Source: Parapusillimonas sp013416435 (GTDB lineage Bacteria; Pseudomonadota; Gammaproteobacteria; Burkholderiales; Burkholderiaceae_B). From it: a stretch of DNA of 64,000 bases. Position numbers and translations under genes: made by a program. The notes beneath the pieces are model-generated. The model was not told the DNA's origin and ran no database searches. It worked only from the letters and a program-made list of their open reading frames with translations. Position 1 is the first letter of the stretch. Every line of letters begins with the position of its first letter. The stretch spans positions 3,782,001-3,846,000 of the forward strand of contig NZ_CP197474.1 of NCBI RefSeq assembly GCF_052180245.1, given 5' to 3'. Shown here piece by piece: positions 16,076 to 23,240 of the stretch.

Positions 16076-16948
16076 CTATCCCTCGGTCAAACTGACGGGG
16101 ATCTTGAGGTAGCGCACGCCGTTGAATTCAGCCTCCGGCAAGCGGCCCGCACGGATGTTGACCTGAATGGAAGGCAGCAGCAGCGTGGGGGCCGGAAGTG
16201 AGGCATCGCGAGACTGGCGCATCCCGATAAATGCCTCGGCACCCACGCCATCGCGCACATGCACATTGCTCTGGCACTGCTCGGCAACGGTCGATTCCCA
16301 CGCATACTCGGTGCGCCCCGGAGTCTTGTAGTCGTGGCACATGAACAGACGCGTTTTTGGCGGCAACGCCAGAAGCCGACGAATCGACAGGTACAGCATG
16401 TATGCGCTACCGCCTGGAAAGTCAGCGCGAGCCGTGCCGTAATCAGGCATGAACAAGGTGTCCCCCACGAACACAGCGTCACCGATACGGTACGACACGC
16501 AGGCAGGCGTATGGCCTGGCGTATGCATAATCTCTACGGTCAGCGCACCGATGTGGAAGGTTTCGCCATCGCGAAACAGCCGGTCGAACTCGCTGCCGTC
16601 GCAGGAAACATCGTCCAGGTTAAACACTGGACGGAAAATCCGCTGTACGTCGCGAATATGCTCACCGATAGCGACAGGCGCACCTGTACGAGTTTTGAGG
16701 TAAGGCGCTGCGCTCAGGTGGTCCGCATGCGCATGGGTCTCAAGAATCCATGCAATCTGCAGTTCACGCGCATGGACGGCGGCCAGCATGCGATCAGCAG
16801 AGGTGGTGGAAGCCTTGCCGCTGCGGTGGTCGTAATCCAGCACCGGATCAATGATGGCGGCTTGGCGGGTGGATGGGTCAGAAACTAGATAGCTCACCGT
16901 ATTGGTGGCTTCATCGAAGAAGGACTGAATGTCAGCGGCAGGAAACAT
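16076..16948 (-). CDS. blh: Persulfide dioxygenase-like metallo-hydrolase (Blh/ETHE1-like)
   Basis: A 290-residue metallo-beta-lactamase-fold protein with the metal motif THAHADHL, later HTPGHTPAC, VGDTLFMPDYGTARADFPGG and CHDYKTPG. This pattern is that of the Blh/ETHE1 persulfide dioxygenases, which oxidise glutathione persulfide to sulfite with O2. It is divergent from an ArsR-type regulator and near a rhodanese gene, the same grouping as the bigR-blh sulfide-detoxification operons of Xylella and Agrobacterium. Expected role: removal of sulfide-derived persulfides. Confidence 0.88.
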   Translation of the reverse strand: MFPAADIQSFFDEATNTVSYLVSDPSTRQAAIIDPVLDYDHRSGKASTTSADRMLAAVHARELQIAWILETHAHADHLSAAPYLKTRTGAPVAIGEHIRDVQRIFRPVFNLDDVSCDGSEFDRLFRDGETFHIGALTVEIMHTPGHTPACVSYRIGDAVFVGDTLFMPDYGTARADFPGGSAYMLYLSIRRLLALPPKTRLFMCHDYKTPGRTEYAWESTVAEQCQSNVHVRDGVGAEAFIGMRQSRDASLPAPTLLLPSIQVNIRAGRLPEAEFNGVRYLKIPVSLTEG

Positions 16949-16977
16949 AACTTGTCCATCCAGGGGTACGGAGTCTT

Positions 16978-17010
16978 GAATATATATTAGTTTATGCTAA
17001 ATTAGAAAAA
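16978..17010. promoter_or_regulatory. AT-rich operator candidate for the BigR-like repressor
   Basis: The 87-bp divergent region between blh and the ArsR-type gene holds a very AT-rich stretch (TATATATTAGTTTATGCTAA) with inverted ATTAG/CTAAAT arms around 16984-17003, unlike the GC-rich surroundings. BigR-type repressors bind AT-rich imperfect palindromes in the same position. Exact limits are uncertain. Confidence 0.45.
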
Positions 17011-17035
17011 TACGAAATAAATTGTGATTGTGACT

Positions 17036-17335
17036 ATGAAAGACAAGCAGTTCCTACAAGACGGAGCGAAGCAGGCGGCTGCCATGTTACGAACCGTCGG
17101 CAATGAGCACCGCCTGTTGACCCTCTGTTTACTGATCGAGCATGGGGAAATGACGGTAGGTGCGCTGCATGAATACGTACCCTTGAGCCAATCCGCGCTG
17201 TCCCAGCATCTGGCCAAGATGCGCGAAGAGGGCCTAGTGACGTTCCGCCGAGAGGCACAAACGCTGCATTATCGGATCGACAACCCAAACGTGGCCACCC
17301 TCATTGCCACACTCAAGGCTATTTTCTGCCCCTGA
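17036..17335 (+). CDS. bigR: ArsR-family sulfide/persulfide-sensing repressor (BigR/SqrR-like)
   Basis: A 99-residue winged-helix repressor of the ArsR family (RTVGNEHRLLTLCLL, then the recognition helix LSQSALSQHLAKMREEGLV). It lacks metal-site cysteine pairs but has one Cys in the early helix (LLTLC) and one near the C-terminus (IFCP). This spacing matches the two cysteines of BigR/SqrR that form a disulfide or polysulfide bridge when cells meet sulfide. It probably represses blh and the downstream rhodanese gene. The ATG at 17036 is preferred to the GTG at 17024; neither has a strong ribosome binding site. Confidence 0.82.
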   Translation: MKDKQFLQDGAKQAAAMLRTVGNEHRLLTLCLLIEHGEMTVGALHEYVPLSQSALSQHLAKMREEGLVTFRREAQTLHYRIDNPNVATLIATLKAIFCP

Positions 17336-17360
17336 ACCCGACTGTCCGGAGTCAATTTTC

Positions 17361-17885
17361 ATGTCTTTAAAGTCTATTTCCCCCCAAGAAACCCGCGACC
17401 TTATAAGTCACGGTGCAATCCTGATCGACATCCGTGCAGCGAACGAATATGCTCGCGAGCACATCGCCGCCGCACGCCACGTCCCCATGGAAGATCTGAA
17501 AAGCTCAGCACCGCTCGACGCCACGGCGGGCCTCATCTTTCACTGCCGTTCCGGCAATCGCACACGTATGAATGCTCAGACACTCAGCGCATGTGCGGCC
17601 TGCGAGGCTTATGTACTGGACGGGGGACTCGATGCCTGGAAGAAGGCAGGGCTGCCCGTGGTGACAGATACTTCCCAGCCGATGGAGTTGCAGCGCCAGG
17701 TGCAGATTACGGCAGGCTCGCTGGTCCTGTTGGGCGCTGTGCTGGGCGCCACAGTCTCGCCCTGGTTTCATGCGCTGTCGGCAACCATCGGCGCTGGCCT
17801 GGTGTTTGCTGGTGTATCTGGATTCTGCGGGATGGCCAGCCTGTTGATGCGTATGCCATGGAATCGTAAGGCTGTGGCCGGCTAG
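17361..17885 (+). CDS. Rhodanese with DUF2892-type membrane tail
   Basis: A 174-residue protein with a single rhodanese domain (about residues 5-105; active-site loop HCRSGNRT) followed by a hydrophobic hairpin of two membrane helices (about 118-165) of DUF2892 type. It should move sulfane sulfur at the inner face of the membrane. It starts 25 bp after the BigR-like gene with a CGGAG ribosome binding site, so it is probably in the same operon and part of the sulfide response. Convergent with the trb operon end. Confidence 0.85.
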   Translation: MSLKSISPQETRDLISHGAILIDIRAANEYAREHIAAARHVPMEDLKSSAPLDATAGLIFHCRSGNRTRMNAQTLSACAACEAYVLDGGLDAWKKAGLPVVTDTSQPMELQRQVQITAGSLVLLGAVLGATVSPWFHALSATIGAGLVFAGVSGFCGMASLLMRMPWNRKAVAG

Positions 17886-17981
17886 GCTGGATACGTCTGC
17901 CTCCAGGCATCTTATCACCACGCTCCTGTCTTTCCGACGTTTCTATGTGACTGGCGCACTGCACTCGCAAAAGGCATCAAA

Positions 17982-18224
17982 TCAGCCATTTTTCTCCCTG
18001 CTGCTCCATTCGCCACCTCTTCTAAACCCACGATCTCCCGCTATGAACGCCTCCAGCATGTGCGGGATCAACGTCACTGTACTCACGGTTTTCCCGTAAG
18101 TCTGCGTGTGTAACGCTGCATAGCGGTCGAGATCGGCTTTCAGGCTGGCCGGACATACGAAGGTTACCTTGACAGTTTCAGTCTTGGGAAGCGGTCCCAG
18201 CCGCAGTTTTCGGGTGGTGCTCAT
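17982..18224 (-). CDS. DUF2274 protein at the end of the trb operon
   Basis: An 80-residue basic protein (MSTTRKLRLGPLPKTETVK...) that matches DUF2274, a small family regularly found after trbI in Tn4371-like ICEs. Its ATG overlaps the trbI stop (ATGA at 18221-18224), so it is translationally coupled. The ribbon-helix-helix-like feel of the central part (CPASLKADLDRYAALH) hints at a regulatory or DNA-binding role, but the function is unknown. Confidence 0.8.
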   Translation of the reverse strand: MSTTRKLRLGPLPKTETVKVTFVCPASLKADLDRYAALHTQTYGKTVSTVTLIPHMLEAFIAGDRGFRRGGEWSSREKNG

Positions 18225-19531
18225 TGTGATGCTCCCTTGTTGAAGAACAGTGGCTGGTACGGCCGCAGCACCAGATCGCGATTGACGATGATGCGCACCG
18301 GCAAGCCGGCGCGGATGGTCAGGGTCGGCTGAATATTCATGTTGCGCCGGGTCATTTCCTGGCCAACCTGATTGATGTTGTCTTGGGCGCTGTCGCGTCC
18401 GGCGATGATGACACGGTTGCCGTCCTGCCGGTTTTCCGGCGCGGCCAACTCGGCTCCGACGCCCAAGAGCGTCGTCAGCACGGCACCGCCTATGATGCGA
18501 TTCCAATGCCAGTCCACATCGTCTTCCAGACCGGCGAACCCAGTCGGGTCGGCACCAACTAGGTTATCCAGCGTCAATGAGGACGTATCAGGCAGGATGA
18601 CCCGATGCCATACGACCTGCACCCGGCTTTGCCCATAGCTGACCTGGCTGTTGTAGCGCCCCAGGATGCGCGAACCTTGGGGAATCAACAGGTGCTTTCC
18701 GGTCGCGGAATCGTAGACAGGTTCAGTCACGGTGCCGATCACATCCCCCGGAAGGTCAGACTTGATGCCCGTAACCAGCGCAGCGGCGATTACAGTCCCC
18801 GCCATAACCTGATACGGCGAGGCCGGCATTTGCAAATCCCCAGAATTACGGGTTTGCGTAGAACCGGATTGCAGGAAGGCTTCTTTCTGGTCTTGCCGGT
18901 TCTGTGCCGCAGTGGGATCGGTAGATTGCGCCTCCGTCGAGGCTGGCCCTGCGGCCAACGGGTCGAACGCAGCTAAGGAACCATCCATTCCGGGCGCGAC
19001 AGGCATCGCCTGCGCAGCCGTTACCGTGGGCTGGCCGGACTGGCCCTGGCCGGTGCGGAAGAATACAGGTGAAGCGGCTGCTGCTTCTGCTTCCTTACGC
19101 CGCGCTTCGCGTTCGGCAGCTTGCGCGTCAACCCCCGGCGGCGCATAGGTGGCAACCGCCGGCTGCTGACTATTCACGATGGCCGGCCCCAGGTCGCCCG
19201 GCAGGGGCGGCCCGAGCTCCGGTACATCGGACGGCACGTCCGGGGCCGACAGCATGGAATAGTCAGCGGGCAAGATGTCCAACCCTTCCGACTTGGACAC
19301 CCGGTCGACGTTGTACAGCTCAGTGTGCTCGCCCGCGCCGCGCCGCTGCGGTTGCAGTGACCATATGGTGGCACCCAAGACCGCCGCCGACAGCCCTCCC
19401 ACCAGGAGGGCGAGCATGCGACGGTTTAGTCGCGTGACGGGCCGTGGCCGTGCGCGCAGCGCCACGGTTTCAGGGGCCACCTTATCCGTCGCCAGTGGCG
19501 TGGCTTGTTCGGATCTGTGTTCCTCACTCAT
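18221..19531 (-). CDS. trbI: TrbI (VirB10) conjugation core-complex protein
   Basis: A 436-residue VirB10-type protein. A short cytoplasmic tail is followed by one inner-membrane helix (about residues 38-58), a proline-rich periplasmic stretch and the conserved C-terminal domain (GTVIAAALVTGIKSDLPG, LLIPQGSRILGRYNS, GADPTGFAGLEDDVD). It spans both membranes and couples ATPase energy to opening of the outer-membrane pore. It starts 2 bp after trbG. All trb genes run leftward with tight spacing, as one operon from traG. Confidence 0.93.
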   Translation of the reverse strand: MSEEHRSEQATPLATDKVAPETVALRARPRPVTRLNRRMLALLVGGLSAAVLGATIWSLQPQRRGAGEHTELYNVDRVSKSEGLDILPADYSMLSAPDVPSDVPELGPPLPGDLGPAIVNSQQPAVATYAPPGVDAQAAEREARRKEAEAAAASPVFFRTGQGQSGQPTVTAAQAMPVAPGMDGSLAAFDPLAAGPASTEAQSTDPTAAQNRQDQKEAFLQSGSTQTRNSGDLQMPASPYQVMAGTVIAAALVTGIKSDLPGDVIGTVTEPVYDSATGKHLLIPQGSRILGRYNSQVSYGQSRVQVVWHRVILPDTSSLTLDNLVGADPTGFAGLEDDVDWHWNRIIGGAVLTTLLGVGAELAAPENRQDGNRVIIAGRDSAQDNINQVGQEMTRRNMNIQPTLTIRAGLPVRIIVNRDLVLRPYQPLFFNKGASQ

Positions 19532-19533
19532 AC

Positions 19534-20526
19534 TCAGTCTCTCCGCGCCACGCCATCGGTACGCTCTATGCGCACCACGTCGCCTCGATCACCGCCCAGA
19601 CGCAGTTCGGCTGCGCCAAAGAGTCGATCCACGATGTAGTACGGCGAACGGAAGCGATAGTTGACCAGTTGACCGTCGCCCTCAGCACCGATCACAAAGA
19701 GCGGTGGCAGCTCCCCTTGAGCAATCCCTGCAGGAAACTGGATATAGACCTTCTGTCCGTCATCAAAGGCGCGCAGCGGTTTCCAGGGCGGATTGCTGCC
19801 GCTGACTGCGTACCGAAAGCGCAGGCTCTCCAGCGCCAGCCCGGTATCGACGGGCGCGCCAGCCTGCGCGGCCCGGTTCTGGCGGTGCAAGGCTAGCATC
19901 CGATCCTTCGGGTACTCCCAAGACACCGACGCCATCCATGTCTTTTCGGTGGACGTCAGTTCCAGCAGATAGGTCCGGCGATTGGTGGTGATGACGAGGT
20001 TCGTTTTCAGGCCTGAGCGGATAGGCTTGACCAGCACATTCACGCGCAAGTCCGCGCCACTGCCGCTGGACGTATCGCCCACGATCCAGCGCACGGTGTC
20101 GCCGGCGGCCACCGTCACCAGCTCCTCGCCGGGCTGCAGCGCAATCACCGTTACGCGGCCCACGCCGGTATAGACCTGATAAAGCGCCCCATCGCTATAG
20201 GGCCAGACCTGAATGGCATTGACATAACCTTCGCGTGTGGGCGCAATCCGCGCTTCGGCATTGGCTCGGGACACCCGGACGGTTTCATCGGCGGGCTCGG
20301 GCGTGGACTTGCCCGCGTCCGAGCCCGGCAAGGGTTTCAGTTGCGCCGGCAGCGCCAGCGGTTCGGGCACGGCAATCACTTCGACCGGGCTGGGTGGTTC
20401 GGGCAGCAGCTCGGCGGCTACCGGCTCATCGAGCGAAATGGCTGGTGGTGGCTCGCCGTGCGTAGCGCACCCAGCGAGGATGATCAGGGTTAAGGGGGCA
20501 ACCCACATGCGGACAACATTAATCAT
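19534..20526 (-). CDS. trbG: TrbG (VirB9) conjugation protein
   Basis: A 330-residue VirB9-type outer-membrane core component with an N-terminal lipoprotein signal (LIILAGC lipobox at about residues 15-21) and the C-terminal VirB9 beta-sandwich (FRYAVSGSNPPWKPLRAFDDG, YRFRSPYYIVDRLFGAAELR). A lipidated TrbG can take over the VirB7 role, for which no gene is seen. It overlaps trbF by 4 bp. Confidence 0.93.
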   Translation of the reverse strand: MINVVRMWVAPLTLIILAGCATHGEPPPAISLDEPVAAELLPEPPSPVEVIAVPEPLALPAQLKPLPGSDAGKSTPEPADETVRVSRANAEARIAPTREGYVNAIQVWPYSDGALYQVYTGVGRVTVIALQPGEELVTVAAGDTVRWIVGDTSSGSGADLRVNVLVKPIRSGLKTNLVITTNRRTYLLELTSTEKTWMASVSWEYPKDRMLALHRQNRAAQAGAPVDTGLALESLRFRYAVSGSNPPWKPLRAFDDGQKVYIQFPAGIAQGELPPLFVIGAEGDGQLVNYRFRSPYYIVDRLFGAAELRLGGDRGDVVRIERTDGVARRD

Positions 20527-21227
20527 GGCTGTGCTCCTTCCGACACGTTCAAATCTCGACTCCAGGACAATCCATGAACATACAGGCCCAAGGAATTCTT
20601 TCTCAGTTCGTCCTCTGTTTTCGGCGCCTTATGGACAAGCGTGACGACGGCAGACCAGCGCTGCGTGGACGCAAGAGCGCCGTTGGCGTAGTGCCGTTCA
20701 ATCCAGCGAATGTTGAAGGTCATGTCGCTGGCTCGAACCACGCTATAGACCTCCACAGTTGTGGACTCCTTACCCACTTTTGCGAAAGGACTGTTCTGCC
20801 GTGCATACTCGTTCAGTACGGCGGCACCGCGATCCGTCGTGTAGCGGTAGGCTTCAAGCCAGTTATCCCTCACTACCACGGGGTCAATAGAAAGCGAGCG
20901 AACAAGCTTGATGAAGCGTTCAAGATGCGTAACGATCTCAGCCTCCTTCGGGCTGTAGGGTTCTGTAGCTTTGCCGACCGCCCGCGTATTCCCCAGGCTA
21001 TCGACCTCCACTACATAGGGAACGATCGTGGACTGCATCGAGCGCCACACCAGGCCACCGGCCATGAATAGCGCGAGCAGCAGGCAGCCGAAGGCCATCA
21101 GCCGCCAGTTTTTGGTCTGTACGCGAGCCGAACCGATCCGGTTATCCCAGACCTGGGCGGCGGATTGATATGGGGTTGCAGGTTGCGGTGTCTCGGCATA
21201 GCGCACCTGCGGTCGTTTGAAACGCAT
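20523..21227 (-). CDS. trbF: TrbF (VirB8) conjugation protein
   Basis: A 234-residue VirB8-type inner-membrane protein with one helix (about residues 43-63) and a periplasmic NTF2-like domain (MTFNIRWIERHYANGALAST, EDELRKNSLGLYVHGLSWSR). VirB8 proteins organise the inner-membrane part of the type IV secretion channel. Gene order between trbL and trbG is canonical; the stop overlaps the trbG start (ATGA). Confidence 0.93.
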   Translation of the reverse strand: MRFKRPQVRYAETPQPATPYQSAAQVWDNRIGSARVQTKNWRLMAFGCLLLALFMAGGLVWRSMQSTIVPYVVEVDSLGNTRAVGKATEPYSPKEAEIVTHLERFIKLVRSLSIDPVVVRDNWLEAYRYTTDRGAAVLNEYARQNSPFAKVGKESTTVEVYSVVRASDMTFNIRWIERHYANGALASTQRWSAVVTLVHKAPKTEDELRKNSLGLYVHGLSWSRDLNVSEGAQP

Positions 21228-21238
21228 GGTTTTTCTCC

Positions 21239-22483
21239 TTATGAATCGGCATCACGAAGACTCGGACCTTGGCCCGTGCCGCCGCCATCCCCACCGCGTA
21301 GAGCGTGGGCAGCAGTCGTGGCGGCTTGCGTCAGTTGTTGTCGGCGGTGCAGGCGCTTGGCCCAGGCCGGTTGTGCGGTGCCGGCTGTTTCAGATGACGC
21401 AACACCGGACGCACCCATCCCGGCGCCAGAAGCGGAAGTCACCCCCGCCGTTCCTTTAAGGCCACCACTCGCCGCACCTGTCTGGAAGGCCGACCGAATG
21501 CTGCCCGCGCTTGAACCGATGGAGCGCGCTGCGCCGGATGTCATGCGGGCGGCACCCGGGACCATGCGCGCGCCTGCCGCCACCGCACCACCGACCCCTG
21601 TGGCGGCCGCACCGACGGCAACCGCAGTCCCGACAGCACCCACGGCGGCACCGGCCATGGAGCCCGCGCCCAACTGCGGCCCGCCGGAGACAAGCCCCGT
21701 AGCGATGCCCGGCCCGAAGATCCCTAGCGCCAGCAAAGAGAGCGAGGCCAGCATGATGACCAGCGCATAGTCGATGGACGGCTCATCGGGATGCACCTGG
21801 AACTCGGCAAACAAGCCGCTGCCAATGCCAACGATCACGGCCAGCACCAGCACCTTTACCCCTGAAGACACCACATTGCCCAGCACCTTCTCGGCAAGAA
21901 ACGAGGTTTTGTTCCAGAGGGCAAACGGCACCAGCACAAAGCCGGCAAGTGTGGTCAGCTTAAACTCGATCAACGTCACAAAAAGCTGGATGGCGAGCAC
22001 GAAGAAGCTCAGCACCACCACCGTCCAGGCCAGGAACAGCACCACGATGGGGTCGATGTTGGCGAATACTTGGGGAAAGCCCGCCATGTCGCCGATCTGC
22101 TCCAGAATCGGCGCGGCGGCATCAATGCCGGTCTTGGCCAGCCGCCCGGGCTGCAGAAAGTTACCCATGCTCAACGACGAGCCCGAGGCCATCAGCCCCA
22201 GTCCCGCGAACGAGCGGAACAGGATCCCAGCCAGCGCGTTGAAATTGCCGATAATGTAGGCAAAGGCGCCGACGTAAAGCACCTTGCGCAGCAGCTTGGC
22301 GATCACGTCATCGCCCTGGCCGCTGGCGTGACCCATTGCCCAATACAGGCCGGCCAGCGTCATGTCGATGACAACGAGGGTGGCGGTGAGAAACGCCACA
22401 TCACCTTGCAGCAACCCGAACCCCGAGTCGATGTACTGCGCAAAGGTAGCGAGAAAACGGTCGATCACCGCCACGTCATTCAT
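21239..22483 (-). CDS. trbL: TrbL (VirB6) polytopic channel protein
   Basis: A 414-residue VirB6/TrbL protein. About six membrane helices fill residues 20-270, followed by a long, low-complexity Gly/Ala/Ser-rich tail (about 275-414) common in TrbL. VirB6 homologues form part of the inner-membrane channel through which DNA passes. It starts 16 bp after trbJ and ends 11 bp before trbF. Confidence 0.92.
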   Translation of the reverse strand: MNDVAVIDRFLATFAQYIDSGFGLLQGDVAFLTATLVVIDMTLAGLYWAMGHASGQGDDVIAKLLRKVLYVGAFAYIIGNFNALAGILFRSFAGLGLMASGSSLSMGNFLQPGRLAKTGIDAAAPILEQIGDMAGFPQVFANIDPIVVLFLAWTVVVLSFFVLAIQLFVTLIEFKLTTLAGFVLVPFALWNKTSFLAEKVLGNVVSSGVKVLVLAVIVGIGSGLFAEFQVHPDEPSIDYALVIMLASLSLLALGIFGPGIATGLVSGGPQLGAGSMAGAAVGAVGTAVAVGAAATGVGGAVAAGARMVPGAARMTSGAARSIGSSAGSIRSAFQTGAASGGLKGTAGVTSASGAGMGASGVASSETAGTAQPAWAKRLHRRQQLTQAATTAAHALRGGDGGGTGQGPSLRDADS

Positions 22484-22499
22484 GGCTCCAGCGCTCCTA

Positions 22500-23240
22500 T
22501 CAGTTGCCGTAGAAATTCACGGCTTGCGGCGTATACGGCGTGCCGCTGCCCTGAAAGCGCTGGCGCACTTCACGGGCGCGCTCGGTGGCCGCTGCCTGGC
22601 GTGCCAGCTCCAACGAGGCGGCGCGGTCCTGGGTGATCTGAAGCTGTTGCGCCTGGATGCCCTGCTTGGCCTGCAAGGCCAGAAGCTGGTTGGTCGCTTG
22701 CATAGCCTGCAACGCGCCTTGCGCCGACTGGCTTTGATTCACCAGATCGACCAGCGTGCTTTCATCGTCGCGCAGGTTCTGCGAGGCTTGTGCCTGCACC
22801 TGCATGGCGGTATGCAGGCCATCCAACGTATTCTTCCAGCGCTCACGGGCATCCTGAGCCATGCTGTCGCCGCTCACGGTGGCGGCATACTGGTCGGGAT
22901 ACAGGCGCGCGAACTCCTGGTCCATGTTCGCCACCTCGTAACTGAGGCCCTGCGCCTCGCCGATCAGGCGCTCGGTAGCGGCCAGCGTGGTGCGCAGGCG
23001 GTTGACAACATTGAAATCCAGACTCGCCAGATTGCGGGCCTGATTCATCAACATCTGTGCCTCGTTCTGAAGCTGGTTGATCTGGTTGTTGATCTGCTGC
23101 AGCGTGCGAACGGCGGTCAGCGTGTTTTGCGTATAGTTTGATGGGTCAAAGACCGTTTTCCAGGCCCAGGCGGGCTCAGCGGCGAATAACGACGCCGAAA
23201 GCACGGCAGCAAGCGATACAGATAGCATGCGGGTTTTCAT
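22500..23240 (-). CDS. trbJ: TrbJ (VirB5) pilus-associated protein
   Basis: A 246-residue periplasmic protein of the VirB5/TrbJ family, with a signal peptide (MKTRMLSVSLAAVLSASLFA...AWA) and a long helical body. It is the minor pilus-tip component that contacts recipients. The start is taken at 23240 because MKTRML begins the signal peptide and its ATG overlaps the trbE stop (ATGA at 23237-23240); an extended frame to 23324 runs inside trbE. Confidence 0.92.
   Translation of the reverse strand: MKTRMLSVSLAAVLSASLFAAEPAWAWKTVFDPSNYTQNTLTAVRTLQQINNQINQLQNEAQMLMNQARNLASLDFNVVNRLRTTLAATERLIGEAQGLSYEVANMDQEFARLYPDQYAATVSGDSMAQDARERWKNTLDGLHTAMQVQAQASQNLRDDESTLVDLVNQSQSAQGALQAMQATNQLLALQAKQGIQAQQLQITQDRAASLELARQAAATERAREVRQRFQGSGTPYTPQAVNFYGN

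Noticed and set aside
15687..16112. A 141-codon plus-strand frame between alpA and blh
   Set aside because: No ribosome binding site, no known domain, and it overlaps the 3' end of blh on the other strand.
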